Shown here piece by piece: positions 1-13,862 of a stretch of DNA of 64,000 nucleotides (within the stretch, counting starts at the first letter, position 1; every line of letters starts with the position of its first letter). The DNA comes from Elysia crispata. Taxonomy: Eukaryota; Mollusca; Gastropoda; Plakobranchidae. The DNA lies in assembly GCA_033675545.1 (NCBI GenBank), contig JAWDGP010004725.1, positions 124,001 to 188,000 on the forward strand, given 5' to 3'. The position numbers and the translations under genes are program-made. The notes below the pieces were generated by a model. It saw nothing but the letters and a program-made list of their open reading frames with translations, was not told where the DNA came from and ran no database searches.

Positions 1-293
1 AAATTGTTTTCCGTTAACATCAAAATTGTTTGGTTGTATAATAAGAAAAATGCTTAATTTGGCAGCTGCATGTAGTATAGTTCTTCTGAAATACCAGGAT
101 CTCTACAAATAGTCGTTTTTATGATAAAAAAGTGAAAATTAACCACTGAGTTCAATAAAGTATGTGGCATGGCAGCAAAAACATCCTGTTTAGTTTTACA
201 GGTTCTGCTTTTGAGGGTGTAAAAACATCAGTCAGTAGATCACAGTATCTTGTTATTGTCATAACTTTATCACTTCCTTTTTTTCAATCACAG

Positions 294-3200
294 CTTCAAA
301 ATGAAATCTGCATGATAGCTTCATCTTTGATGGATCAATGGGCAACTAAGCAGCAACTTCATGATGCATTACCGTATGTTTTTAGGGCATAAGTGATTTG
401 TAGTTATAATAGAAGTTTTGTAATCAAGCTTTACAATAGAAACTGATCCCTAATGTTTAGAATGCTGAGGTACTGAAGATAACTTAAAAGTCCTTAAACT
501 GTTTGGCAAAGCAAGATCTCTCTCCAGTCAATCAACCCAACACATTTAAAATATGTTTTATTGGTTTTTTTTTATTAATGCTAAATTAATTTGTGATGAT
601 GACCTGCAATTATAGACAAGTTAAAAAAAAAAGCTTTAGGGTGATACAAATTCAAGAATAACAATTCATACACAACAATTAGGCAATATTAATTAGTATA
701 TCCAAATTCCACTGATTTCTCAAGATACATTTAATTGCGTGTGTAATGACTGCAATGGAAAATTTGTTTTTAATAGATCCAAACCATTCAGAATTAATGG
801 GAAATTTTCAACCTTATCTTTTTTTCTCATCAGCGTTAACGGAGTCGTGATTGGGAATTTGATCATAACCCACTTGAATAATGATGATCTGAAAACAGCA
901 TGGCAAGTTATAGAAATCTCCTATTATATTTTGTTTGGCATTTTCTGTAGTTTATGACTTTCTTTATGTATTTTTGTTTCAATTTTATTTTAATCTAAGA
1001 AGATATAATGGTGAGATATGGAAAAGAAAGTGCAGCACACTCTTACTGCAAAAAAAAATTGAGACATCTACTGGTGTGTGAAAATAAGAAGAGTAGAGAG
1101 CCGATCTCACCCAAGTCTGAAGGTTTATGTGTAAAAGCATAAGTAATCAATACATTGCTTATTTACCTTAAAAATTAAGAAAAAAAATGTATGAATAAAT
1201 ACTGTCAATTAATCTTATCATAAATCAGAAAAATGATATTGTCCTTGATAGAACTCAGGACTCATATGAACTTTTTTTTTTTTAATCATGCAAATGCTTA
1301 TTTTAAAAAATTGATACAGATAAATTAAGTGATCATAATTCAAAAGTGTTAAAATAAATGAATAGCCTCAAAATAAAGCAGAAGTTTTCCTATTTTAATT
1401 TGTACAAGATGTATGTATATCATACTGAAGTGTCTTATCAACAGAGTTTAAAAAAAATGCACAGAAACGGTCACCTATGAAAGAATTCTTAAAGCATTTA
1501 TAATTTGTTCTTTTTTCTTTCTTATGACACTTATCTCCAATTGCAAGAGCTATATGAAACTCACATGCTTTTTTACTCTCCTAAAAGGAGTCTCTTTCAA
1601 ACATACAGAAACAATAGAAGAATGAGAGGAGCAGATCCAAGGTTTGTTGCAAGTTCTTTTCATTGATGAGACTTTTACCTTAAGGGCATCTGCTCCTAAA
1701 TACAGCCATTTTTTTTAAATAAGAATAAAATCTTAGTTTAACCCCTTAGATATGTTTGTTAGGTCACTATTAGATGAAAAAAAATGTAAAAAAAATTTTT
1801 TACAAAAAAATTGAATAATCTGGCGGCCATATTGGATTTTTCAACAATATTTAGTTTTTTCACTAAGGCTTTTTTGTTTATGAACCAAATTACCTGAAAC
1901 TTGCTGTACGTAAACCTGACATTATTACACATGTTTGTATAGAAGGATTAGTAGATTGATCAAATATAGCAGATTTTGTGGTGTTGTATAAGTTAGCGAT
2001 TGTAGAAATATTGGAAAATAACAAAATGATACCTCAATATTTCATGACAAAACAAACTTAGAGAAATATCCTTCTATACAAAGTTTTATTTAGTAATAAA
2101 CTTTCTACACCTCAAATTTCAGCTGAATCAAATGAAAAACAAAAAAGTTATAGGCATTTATGTATCCAAAATATACGTTTTGAGAAAACGGCCGATAAAG
2201 ATTGACGAAGGCTAAATCAAGGAGAAACTTTACTGAAGTTGGGGAAATTCTCAAAAAAAATGTTTCTAACTCCAATTCCAACTTCAAAGAACAACAAATG
2301 CAAGAAATATATTTCACTTATGCTTTAGTGTTTTCATAACAACAACAAAACTGAGCTGGTACCTCTCAAAACATCCCTGCGCCATACGTTGGTCCTGCTG
2401 TTTCTGTTTCTGAACTCCACCAGGTCTTTACTGTCTCATTGCACTCTATACATTCTACTGCTAACTGAACAGCAAGTCCCCTAGCTTCCTTTACAATCGT
2501 ATTCAAAGTTCCATTTCCTAAACACTGGGGGCACGTGACCTTCTTCCATATACATAATCATTTTCTTGTTTCTTCTTAGATCTAGTCAGAGATTCATTTG
2601 TGGCCAGATCAGGAACTTCTTGCAATCTTGGCAAAGTAATATCCACCTCAATTTCACTCCCTTCATCATCACCCGATTCATTGTCAGGGTCACTTACATT
2701 TTTATTGACACTATTATTGGAACTAGATCTAGCTCTGGATGTGGAGGGCTGAGCATGCTCTCCTAAGTCTATGGGTCTAGATCTAGATCTATTTCTTCTC
2801 GGCGTGGATGTAATTATAGTTGGTTGAGATCTACCATTGTCTTGACCTAAATCTAGATCTACAACTCTATCCTGATCGTCTGAATCATCTACCGGTAACT
2901 CTAGGTCTATATTTTAATCCAACTCATTCATCGATTCAGTAAGTTCCTCACCCTTTCTTTTTTTTTGACTCTCTCGCTTTAGCGATATGTAAAACTCTCT
3001 TTGTCATCTTTTTGCGTGGCATTATGAAACACTTATCAAAGTATATCTTATCTAGAAATATGGATTTCAATCGCACAAAAAAGAACGCGTGTATTATACT
3101 TTCAAGTTCTCAGCTGATAAGTTGTTTACACTGGTTACCACCGGAAATTCAATGATTCAGCCAATCATTTTGCGAGAACAAACTGACCCAAAGGTCAGAG

Positions 3201-6200
3201 CATCATATATGGCATATGAACCCAGCACAGTCATGACCCTAAACGTCATCACTCCATATATGGTAGTGATCCAAAGAAAACAGGGTCTACAAATAGTATT
3301 ATAGGGTTTACCGGTAAAAACCAATGAATTTCAATCATATTTAGATGAAGAGTTCCGATCTTGACGATTACAACGATATATAACTCGATATAGTTAGTAG
3401 AAGCGTAGGCCTAGGTACTAAGTTGTTTATTGTGGTCAAATGAAGTGTCAACCATAAAATGAACACATTTTGGGGTGCGAGGTAATGTCCAAAAATGTGA
3501 AATAAGATAAATTTATAACTGCTTTCAAGCCATTTTGATTATGTTTCTTTATTCTTGAATAATTAGAGAAGGCAAAGAGACCATTTATGTGAGAGGTGAA
3601 AATTATCGATATTTACCCGCAGATGCCCTTAATTTCATATTCTACTGTCACCATAAACTTGTGCTCTTTGAACTGTGACAATAATCCTTTTCTTTTAAAC
3701 AGTTTGCTCAAATGTTCAACATTCTTCAAGTATTTCCCAAAGACTTTTATAGAGACAAAATAACATTTAAAGAATACAGAAGTTGAAAAAATAAAGGTCT
3801 ATACGTCTACCTTTTAAATCTTGCATTCCTGAAGTAGAAACTTTGTGCAGTTTTATTTTCCCTCAATCAATTTCTTGAAAGCAACTTGAATTATCGCTTT
3901 ATGTTGGTTTCTGCTAGATTTTTGAGAATTTACTATATGCAACCAGATGAAAGCATTTCTTATACAGGGTAAAAGAGAGAAGAGATAGAGATTCAACAAA
4001 GAGTTGTAGAGAAGGAAATAAGGGGTTGAGAGAAGAAAGTTTATCGATGTGAAAGATAAAGCTATTGGTATTTTGATTTTTAAAATTTGGCTTCTTAATG
4101 AATGTGGTTGAGCCTGAAGTGCTTCTTTAACATTCCATAATGTCTCTCACAGTTTCATTTCTGAGGGCCACATTCTGAATTTTGGTTCTAAGGAGGATCT
4201 CATATTGACATTTTGAAAACCAAAACTGTTGAACTGAATTTAATGTTCTCATCCTTTCTAGGTTGAACCAAGGTTGTTTTCAGAATTTCTTCCCATAAAT
4301 TTTTTGTTATTCTGACTTGTTCATTCTATCATCCTAACTTTTTTTCTTTGTTTGTTTCAACTGTTTATATTATTGTAACTTTTTTTTTTTTTTTTTGGGG
4401 GGGGAGGGGGGAGGGTGGAAGTGGAGCCAATTATTTGCAGACTTAGGCAACAAGGATTTGCTCTTAGTTTTTATTTATTTTGTTTTTTGCATATGTATTT
4501 TTTTTAATGAAAGGATGCAAGTCTCATGCAACCTCTACTACACTATTACGGATAGCTTTATTGGAACATTTTTATACTGTCTCCCACTAAGCCCAAATAC
4601 CAACATTTATGGTGTGTTGAGATTGTAAGATTAAAAAAAATAAATACAAAAAAAATAAAATCTTATACTGTTCATCGTTAAGCATGAAATGTTTGCAGAA
4701 ATTATTTTATATTTATATTATGTCTTGAAGCTTATCTATATGTTTTTGTCAAAATAGCATCATTCAATCATATTATATCACTAGATGTTTTTTAAGCTAT
4801 ATACCATCTATTTACTTTCAACACATTTATGCTGATGCTTGTAGATGGGAATTTCTTTCATGATTTTTAAACTGGTGTGACATTGATTTTTTTTGCCTGA
4901 TTTCATTTTTATTATCATTTTTTTCCCGCTTTTTATTTGTTATAACTATTTTTAAGCATTTTGAATATAGGTGAAGTGTAATGTTTTGGTAAAATGTTCG
5001 TATGAAAAGAAATTATTTGAATTCACCTAAAATTCATTTGTTATACAATTTTATTTCAAATTGTTTTGATGTAAACTGCTCAACAGTGAAGATTCCCTTA
5101 CTCAACTTGCCAAGCATGTGATTTCATCTCAAGATTTTGAAGACACTAAGGTATTCTCCTTTTTTAAGTGTACATGTACATTATGTTTTAATCTTTTTAA
5201 GCAAATAGAGAATGTCATAAATGTACCTTGTGGTGTATAAGTACTAAAAGGGATATCATCATGGGTCCCATACAAGATTAATTTTGCACCTCTCTACTTG
5301 CTAACAATTAAAGTCCTCTTTCAATTTTTACCTAATGAAGTCAACTAGTAATTTCACTTCAGACAATAGCTTAAGAGAACTATAAAAGTAAGTGGAACTG
5401 GTCAATAAATTTGAACATAATTTTTTTTCTTTCCTGTTTATTTCTAATTTCTCTTTGTCCATATTTAGAAAAAATTTAAAAAATATATGTAAGAGGTGCA
5501 GAGAATATGAAAAAATAATAGCACATTCAGTTTTTCTTCATGGGCGTAAAACAGAGGGTAATAAATATTAATTTTGAAGACAGCATAACAGAAATCTCCA
5601 AATTTGTATTAAATGTATAATATTCTTCCACGTATAATCTTGAAATTAGGCTTGAGCTGACTATGGCTGATGTTGATGTAGATTTGACCTGAAATAGGAA
5701 TGCTCAATGTCAAACTATAAAATATTCATTTATTGAAATCAAGAGTAGCAAGGGATATAGTAAAACATTAAGTATTTCTGTGCTTGTAACTCTTTTTCAA
5801 GTTTCTCCTCTACATATTTCATTTATTTTTAATTTTAAAGTATCAGAAACAGGTCATTTTGTAGAGGAAAATATCTTTGCATGAAATAAGGTTGGGGTAG
5901 TCATGCAAATTTTAATTTTAAATGCGCATGAAGAAACTTTCTAGCTAAAGTTAACATTAAATTTTTTCTTATTTTGTTACCCTTTTTTAATAGAGAAAAC
6001 ATTAACGTTTTTGTGTTTTATCATTGCAATATTTTATATCTATTTAACCTAGGAAAAGACTTTTTTGTTTTGGTGAACCTTTAAAATTGGAATTTTTCCT
6101 TAGCTAATAATAATTTACTTTTAACAAACAAATAAATGCATATCAGTAAAAGTACATTATTTGTTCTTCCTTTAAGGTAAGAAGTTAGTAAGTGTATGGC

Positions 6201-7089
6201 AAAAATGGGAGATTGAACACATCATTTTCATTGATATTTACGTCTCAATATGTCAGCCCAGGCCAAGAGTAGCGAACCTCTTCGTTTTTTGCTTTTTAAG
6301 GATGGCATTGCTGTCAGACTAATTTAGAAAATAATTGCTTTTTGACAAATTTATGATTTTTGCACAATTTTGAAATGTCATAACTTCACCAAAAATCATA
6401 GTTGATATTCACAGTTTAAAGCCCCTTCCATTGGCTAGTCTCATTAAGTCTTTCGTTGATCTTGGAAATTTAGTTTTGATACTATTTCAATAATTTATCT
6501 CCACAGGAGATTCTTCATGTGATGTCTATTCTAGATTACAATATCTCATCCCTTGTAGAGAAGTCTCTTCAGAACATGAGTTTATCAGACATGGAAAGGT
6601 ATCTTATTTTATATTTTATTAAGTGAAAATATTTCGAACAATCTCTTGTCTTAAAACTAATGACCATTATTAAAGGTATAATTTTTTTTAAGGCTAAACT
6701 CCAATCTAGATGATGGTGAGACGCTGGTGACTGAAAGCTCTTAAAATTAAAAAAAAAATATTATATTTGATTAATTGACCATTTGTTTATTTTATGTAAA
6801 ATCTATACTATTTTGAAAGTTGATAATGATAATGTGGAAATCCTCCAAAGCAGTTTCTGGATTATGCAGATGAATTTTTCAAAATGTAGTTTTGTGTGGC
6901 AACTAATTTGATAAAACTGCATTATAGCCATAATACAAATTGTTTGGGTTTTGAAGGTTTACAATTACAAGAGTTAATTAGTCTAAAGCAAACCTATTTC
7001 TCTTTTTCTATCTAAGGAATTACATTCAAGGGCTTTCAACAGGCAGCATCAGCAGTAGTTCTTCATCTGACTCATCAGACTCAGACTGA
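294..7089 (+). CDS. 3' part of an unidentified protein-coding gene (five exons)
   Basis: Five exons join in one open frame: 294-373, 834-902, 5087-5150, 6507-6598 and 7017-7089. Together they give the last 125 residues and a TGA stop; upstream exons lie outside the window. Every junction keeps phase: CC|C gives Pro, TG|T gives Cys, then phase 0, then AG|G gives Arg. Acceptors follow polypyrimidine tracts. Donors are GTATGT, GCAAGT, GTATTC and GTATCT. The peptide is mostly helical-looking with hydrophobic repeats (for example NGVVIGNLIITHLNNDDL and EILHVMSILDYNISSLVEKS). It ends in a serine/aspartate tail (SSSSSSDSSDSD) that resembles casein kinase 2 sites. I do not recognise the family, and no transmembrane segment or catalytic motif is visible. 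Exon structure is well supported by phase agreement; function is unknown. Confidence 0.75.
903..908 (+). promoter_or_regulatory. GC-type splice donor (GC-AG intron)
   Basis: The intron after the exon ending at 902 begins GCAAGT instead of GTAAGT. Reading TG|T across to the acceptor at 5086 restores the frame. No GT donor nearby keeps the downstream exon open. GC donors are a known minority class of U2 introns. Confidence 0.65.
1684..3628 (-). mobile_element. TTAA-flanked DNA transposon remnant, Kolobok-like
   Basis: The ends are inverted repeats: GGGCATCTGC at 1684 and its complement GCAGATGCCC ending at 3628. The similarity extends a few bases further inward around TAAATA. A TTAA sits immediately outside each end (1680-1683 and 3629-3632), as expected for a 4-bp target duplication. 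TTAA targets are used by piggyBac and Kolobok; ends beginning GGG fit Kolobok better than the CCY start of piggyBac. The 1945-bp element lies in the second visible intron of the first gene. It carries a minus-strand fragment resembling the amino end of Mutator-like transposase-domain proteins. Too short to be autonomous. TA duplication (Tc1/mariner-like) is a formal alternative. Confidence 0.65.
2340..3022 (-). pseudogene. Broken N-terminal fragment of a Mutator-like-domain transposase
   Basis: Reading the minus strand from the ATG at 3022, the peptide starts with a basic segment MPRKKMTKRVLHIAKARES. An acidic Ser/Arg-rich linker follows, and then a Cys-x2-Cys ... Cys-x2-Cys segment (CPQCLGNGTLNTIVKEARGL, then VECIEC). 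That order (basic start, linker, zinc-knuckle-like pairs around a Gly-Leu segment) is what I recall for animal proteins annotated with the Mutator-like transposase domain. The frame is interrupted by stops and at least two shifts, and no DDE core follows before the left end of the element. It is a dead fragment. Family assignment is by memory of the motif pattern and needs a profile search. Confidence 0.5.
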
Positions 7090-7870
7090 TTTGTGGGCAA
7101 GCAGATAGCTGTTGTCCTGCATCATGGGACCTCCTTTTATTATGGTTTCATGTGCTGTCAGAAATTTTGAGACATTAAAAACTATGATAGCACTTGTTAT
7201 AGCATAAAATCTCTTGTGATTACATTCTTCAAGCTTTTAAGATTTTCAGATGATATTTGCTGCAGCAACATAGATTCAGAACATTTAATATTTTGATTTG
7301 ACATTTGGTTAAAAAATCTAATCACATCCCTTATCTGATATTAGCTCTTTTGAAATACATAAGTGCCAATAGATGTATTGATGAAAGAGGAGGTTTTATT
7401 TGAAAAAAAGAGAAGAGGGGTTTTCATGGGTAAAAAATATGATTCAAATGAGTAGGGTTAAAAGGTCATCAAGTTATTAATTGAAACATTTGGTTGATTT
7501 ATAATGTGCTTCAATAGTTTCGATTCAGAATCATTGGTTGACAGGAAATTTTGTAAATTCTTACCTTCTTGGTAAAATTGTGATGGACTAATGCCAAATC
7601 AGTCTAGTTTGAAATTTTTTTTTTTTTTCTGTATGCCTTAGCAGTGAAACATGCAAAGATAAATTGAAAACTGAAAGGTTGTTTTTTGTTGATATTTTTT
7701 TTTTGGACAGAAACATCTATACATTGTGTGTGTTTTGTATAAAAAAGGAGGAAAAAGTGATGATCAGTCAAGTTATATATTTGTGTGAAAGTTTGAAATT
7801 ATTTTTCATTGCCATCTTTTTTTTATTAATAAATTTAAATAGAATAAACAAAACAAGTTCTTGTTCAACC
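7090..7870 (+). other. Probable 3' UTR of the first gene
   Basis: AT-rich sequence follows the TGA at 7087-7089. An ATTAAA occurs early (7174-7179) and two AATAAA signals lie close together at 7828-7833 and 7843-7848, so cleavage near 7860-7880 is the simplest guess. The UTR extent is inferred, not shown. Confidence 0.4.
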
Positions 7871-7879
7871 ATTTTATTT

Positions 7880-8966
<1,087 letters not shown>

Positions 8967-10436
8967 CTCCTCATTTGCTCTCTCATTCTCCACACTTTCC
9001 CTCCCCAATTTTCCCCTAGTTGATGTCATCTATGTTAATGACTTAAACTCTCATCTTTCTCTCTCTCCATGGTTCTTTTCATTTTCTGTTCATCCCTCTT
9101 TCTCCCATTTTTTCTTTCCTTATCTCTCGATATCTCTCGGTTTTGCTTGCAGTTTCCTTTCACCACTCTTCTGTTCTTGTTCCCCACCTTTTCACCTGAT
9201 CTGTCTTCGCAAAGATTGTTTTTGAGGTTGCATCTTGTTTGCATTTTTAGAACTTTATAAAAGTTTATCTCATTTACTTGGTTTAAAACACACACAATAA
9301 TTTAATTCTAATCATTTAAAAAGACAAATGTGCCGGGATTGACACTGTAGCTCCATTTTTTTTGTGTGCATTGCTAAAAGGCTGAATGAAATGATTTGTG
9401 GCATCGCTTTGAACTTTCCAACACATCAAGGAAAATCTATCTTTTTGATCTCTGGCTTATGCAATCTCTTCTGTTCAATTTGTGTTATATAACTTAGATT
9501 GTTGGCAGAGACTTTATAGGTATGATAGGGATTAATTTTATAAGTTACTAATACTAGATTTATTTCAGTTAAGACTTTTATAAAATATCGTTTAAGTTTA
9601 TGATTTTTCTTGGATGAAAGGGGCCTATATTTTTCATTTTTATTTTGCCTTTTGGCCTTTTCACCTTTTTCTCTCACAAAATTTGCTTTGCTTCAATGAT
9701 GTAAAAAATCGCCTGATTTTTGTAAATATATAAGTTATGACATGTATAATCTAAACATTTTAAAATTTTATAGTATTCAGAATTCTAATCTTTTTATAGA
9801 AACTTTTACAAAGTTTACTCTATGGCTGGTTTGATTTTCTCCTCATATAATATTTTTTTTTGCAATGCAATTTTGATTTGGCTTACAGTAACCTAATTAC
9901 TTCATTAGTGTTGGCAGTTCAAAGATTCAGATCAGTGATAACATGTTCAAGACTTTGATGGCAATTTTGTAACAGCAAAAGTTTGATAGTCACAGATATC
10001 AGGGAAGCTGCAAAACTGATAAGGCCAAACGAGGCGAATCTATGTCTAGATAATTATGAAAGCAGTAGCTTTTAATTGTTTAATGTTCTCAAAGTCTCTT
10101 GGCTTCAGCGTTATGAGAGATGCATTAGTGAAAATTGCCTGTTTACCCTGTGTGAAAGAACTCTTATAGTCATGTCTTATGAAGTTGAGTTGCTACATGA
10201 GAAGCTTTGAAGAAAGCATTTTCTCTCAAGCTATTAAGATGACAATCAGTTCAATTATTTTTATAGTAACTTGTGTGATTTTGAACCATACTAATAAGAT
10301 AGGAGTTCTGATTTTATAAATCCTTTTATTTTATTTTTATGTTTTGCTAATAATATTATGAGGGTTATGTTAACATTTTAATGTTTTCTGTTTTTGTTTT
10401 ATATGACAAAATAGAAAATATTGAAAAAAAAAAAGT
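8967..10436. other. Intergenic, pyrimidine-rich then AT-rich, no gene seen
   Basis: 9000-9240 is strongly pyrimidine-rich on the + strand and looks like a decayed extension of the CT array. The rest is AT-rich with no supported exon. Confidence 0.4.
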
Positions 10437-10880
10437 CCAGTATGAAAGATTTATTCTTTACATTTCCACCAAGTTTGGTTATTTTGGAAGTTATCGAATT
10501 AAGTGATATACATGTATAAAAGCCGAGAGGAGGGTGGGGAATTGCTCATTTTTCAATGAATATCAAGTGGCAACGTTAGCTTTACATTCTTATTCTCAGA
10601 ATATGATGCAGCAATATTTCTGTAAGCATTTTGATTTTTTTTTTTTTTTTGCATTAAGAGAGTTTAGGGAAAATAGTGGGGAAAACCAGTATGAAGGATT
10701 CCGTTATTGTTTTCTCCAAGTTTGCCTGTTTTGATTGGTATTATCAAATCATGTGACATTCAGGGGGGTTTGGAGGCGGGAGGGTGGTGAGATGCTGATT
10801 CTGCTTTGATATTAAGAAGCGATAAGCTGCTTTATTCTCTTTTTTATTCTCAGAATCCAAGTCAGCAATAGCTAGAAAGA
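10437..10880 (+). repeat. Degenerate direct duplication, unit about 250 bp
   Basis: Blocks starting near 10437 and 10685 share the same order of landmarks: CCAGTATGAA(A/G)GATT, a CCAAGTTTG segment, a GGAGGGTGGGGA-like G-rich segment, then TTATTCTCAGAAT and CAGCAATA. Divergence is high, so the duplication is old. No coding content seen. Confidence 0.5.
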
Positions 10881-11020
10881 AAAATGGAGAATCTGTGATC
10901 AGCCCTACCTTGATACAAGCACGTTCTTGATATAGATACAGGAGACTGTTCTCCACTACTCATTTAGTGATAGTCGCAGATATTTGTAAATTTCTTCTAC
11001 ACATTTTCTACTTTCGGATG

Positions 11021-11072
11021 CACAGTTTAAGTCAAATGTCACAATTTATGTCAAATGTCACAGTTTAAGTTA
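11021..11072 (+). repeat. Short tandem repeat, 19-bp unit, about 2.6 copies
   Basis: The unit ACAGTTTAAGTCAAATGTC is followed by a copy with two changes and then a partial third copy. Confidence 0.8.
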
Positions 11073-11109
11073 CACAAAGTGCATTGATTATCCATTGATC
11101 CTTAACCTT

Positions 11110-11111
11110 CC

Positions 11112-11170
<59 letters not shown>
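11110..11170. repeat. Poly-C followed by (CT)n microsatellite
   Basis: A run of about 12 C leads straight into about 24 CT units, the mirror arrangement of the array near 8863. Confidence 0.95.
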
Positions 11171-11173
<3 letters not shown>

Positions 11174-11223
11174 CACAGACACTTACACATTTTCCGGTAA
11201 TATATCTATACCGATATATTCTG

Positions 11224-11239
11224 CTATTATTATTATTAC

Positions 11240-11311
<72 letters not shown>
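11224..11311. repeat. (TTA)n microsatellite
   Basis: About 29 TTA units with one ACT interruption near the start. Confidence 0.95.
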
Positions 11312-12743
11312 GAAACAACTGTTGGCACCAATTTTTTTATCAGATAATGCAATGCCACAAATCCGATAGCATTTTCATTATGCCATGAAAATTATATCGC
11401 ATTTGATGACATTGAGGGCTCTTAAATTGGACACGCTGTCGAGAGCAGGACATATTGAAGACTTTTTAATTACTGGTGATTAGCATGATTCAAAATCATT
11501 TTGACGGTGTCACTTTTTGCACAGCCTGCGATTGATCAACTTTAATCTCCAGTTATCATTACGTCTCGTCCCAGTTCTACTGACCCTGAATTCATCATTA
11601 TCATTTCATTGACCAATTTGACAGAAAAAAAGCAGTGTCGACCCAGAGAAATACGGTATCTTATCTAAACCGGACATGGACATTTGCCAAAATGAAGATA
11701 AGGAAAAAAAAAAAGATATGAATTACGAAACCATGAAATTTCAAAGAATTGACTCTATAACCCAGTAAGGTTATAAAATAATGTAACTGCGTACATTCAA
11801 CTTTCATTAACAAGTAATGAGAGCTAGAGTTTCTCTAAAGATTGACTCACTTATGTAAAGTAACTTGAAACCAAGCAATTATGTAGCAAGGTGCCCTGAC
11901 AGTATCGGCAGGACAGACACAAAAATGAATGTTCGATATCAAACCATTCATGCATTGAGTCGCATATCCTAACCTTCTGATCCTTGAAAAGGTTGAAGCA
12001 TGAGAACATGAAACAAAATGTCAAAGATTAATCGTTTTACTTTTCGCAATAGAAAGTAAAATAAAAGGTCAAGGTCACGGAAAGTAGTCTCTTGGTGCAA
12101 CTCTTTAGTGCTTCTTTACATGAAGATTCAGAAATTCAGTTTTCTGGAGGGGCTTTTTTTTTCAGTAAGAATAGTTAGTTAATTTTCGGGAGTCTCAATC
12201 TATTTATCGATCAATTTAAATGCTGATTTTCATGGATGTATGCATTCCCGCAAAGCAGTGCATCTATGGGCACTTTTTGTAGAATTTGTAAACTTATAAT
12301 GAGCGTTTAGATGGATTTTGAAACCTATAGCGAAAAGTACAAAGTTAGCAAAGCAGAGAGATGTGAGGAGATAGAGTGTGCGCGCAAGCACGAAGAGAAA
12401 AATATAGGTAGAGAGAGGAAAAGTGATAGATATGGGGAAAAGGTGTGTGTCTAGGTTCGGGGGGGGGGGGGAGTAGGTGAATTGAGAAGTTATAAAAGAA
12501 AAAAGAAAAAAAAGAGGCATACGGTAAAAGGGGAGAATGTAACATGAAGAGATTGAAAAATAGAGAAAATATAAAGTTATAATAAAGTATATGAAGAAAG
12601 AGAAAGAATGAGGATTTGGGAAAAGGTTCTTGGATGAGAGGCATATATGATAATGGTCAAGAGATAAGTGACAACAATTAGGGAAGTGAAAATAGGAAAT
12701 AGAGACGTAAAATTTAATAGATTGGAAACAGAAAGGGGAAAAC

Positions 12744-12745
<2 letters not shown>
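11312..12745. other. Intergenic, nothing recognised
   Basis: AT-rich DNA. 12340-12640 is purine-rich on the + strand and includes a run of about 12 G near 12460. No exon-like segment. Confidence 0.4.

Positions 12746-12828
<83 letters not shown>
12746..12828. repeat. (GA)n microsatellite
   Basis: About 41 uninterrupted GA units. Confidence 0.97.
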
Positions 12829-12830
<2 letters not shown>

Positions 12831-13783
12831 TTGTGAAAGATAATTGTTGCAGGACTAAAATACAAGAATGAGTGAGCTTAATTGCAAATAGATTTGAATT
12901 TTTCTATCTACTTATAATCATGTTGTGTTACTAAGATAACATCATATATGACTGCCGCTGTACTATCAGACAGGCGATGACACTGTCTGCTGTATTTAGT
13001 GGGATACTAAAATTATGTACATAAAATGTTTAAACTACCTTTTCTTTAAACCATTTTATAACTAAGTAACGGACCAGGGGAAATGACTCTAGCATCTTTA
13101 TTATTTTAACGAGAGTAAAAGCTATCTCTTTTAAGAAACGAAGTCTTACACTTGCAATGATTTGGGCAATAATATTTCCGTAATCAGGATGAATACTATT
13201 CAGAAATCGGACGCAAACAACCCGTGAAACTAATAAAAAAAATCTATGTAGAAAGTGAGATCATATTTAGCAACTACTAGCTTAAATTAGTGCCAAAGAA
13301 GTTTCAAAGCATTTGATTATAACTGTTTCATCATTTCATTCTTTAAATTTTCTGTAATGAGAATTTTTTTTTTTTAATTTTTTTCAGATGAATGAATTCC
13401 TATCACTTCATTCCAAAGCAGAGACAAATAAGCTGACAACGATCTACATATAACAATCTTCGCAATTCCCGCGGTGGGGAGTTAATCACATAAACCCAGT
13501 CTTATCTCCCAAAAATTTCGACTTGGCGCAATCAACTCAACTTCAACGAGAGGAGTCAGAACGTCGCGCCTTGATAGAAGTTAAGAATTAGGTTTTAGAT
13601 AACAGCACCAGCAAATAGCATTAGGGGTAAATACGATGAATGAAAATTAATTATAGGTTACGTTTACATGAATGAATAATAATCCTCTTGACTGGTTTGA
13701 CACTAAGTTTTTTTGTTGGTAGTTAAAATTTGACTTCGATGCGATTGAAAGTGATTTATCTATTATGAAAGAGGTTTTCTTTT
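12829..13783. other. Intergenic, nothing recognised
   Basis: AT-rich with a small GC-richer island around 13460-13570. No supported gene. Confidence 0.35.
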
Positions 13784-13862
13784 TGTTTTTGTTTTGTTTT
13801 GTTTTGTTTCTTCTTGTTGTTTTGTTTTGTTTTGGGTTTTTTGTTTGTTTGTTTGTTTGTTT
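13784..13862. repeat. (TTTTG)n / (TTTG)n low-complexity tract
   Basis: Irregular TTTTG and TTTG units on the + strand. Confidence 0.85.

Noticed and set aside
1684-3628. piggyBac element
   Set aside because: The TTAA target fits, but the ends start GGG instead of CCY and the internal protein fragment does not look like a piggyBac transposase.
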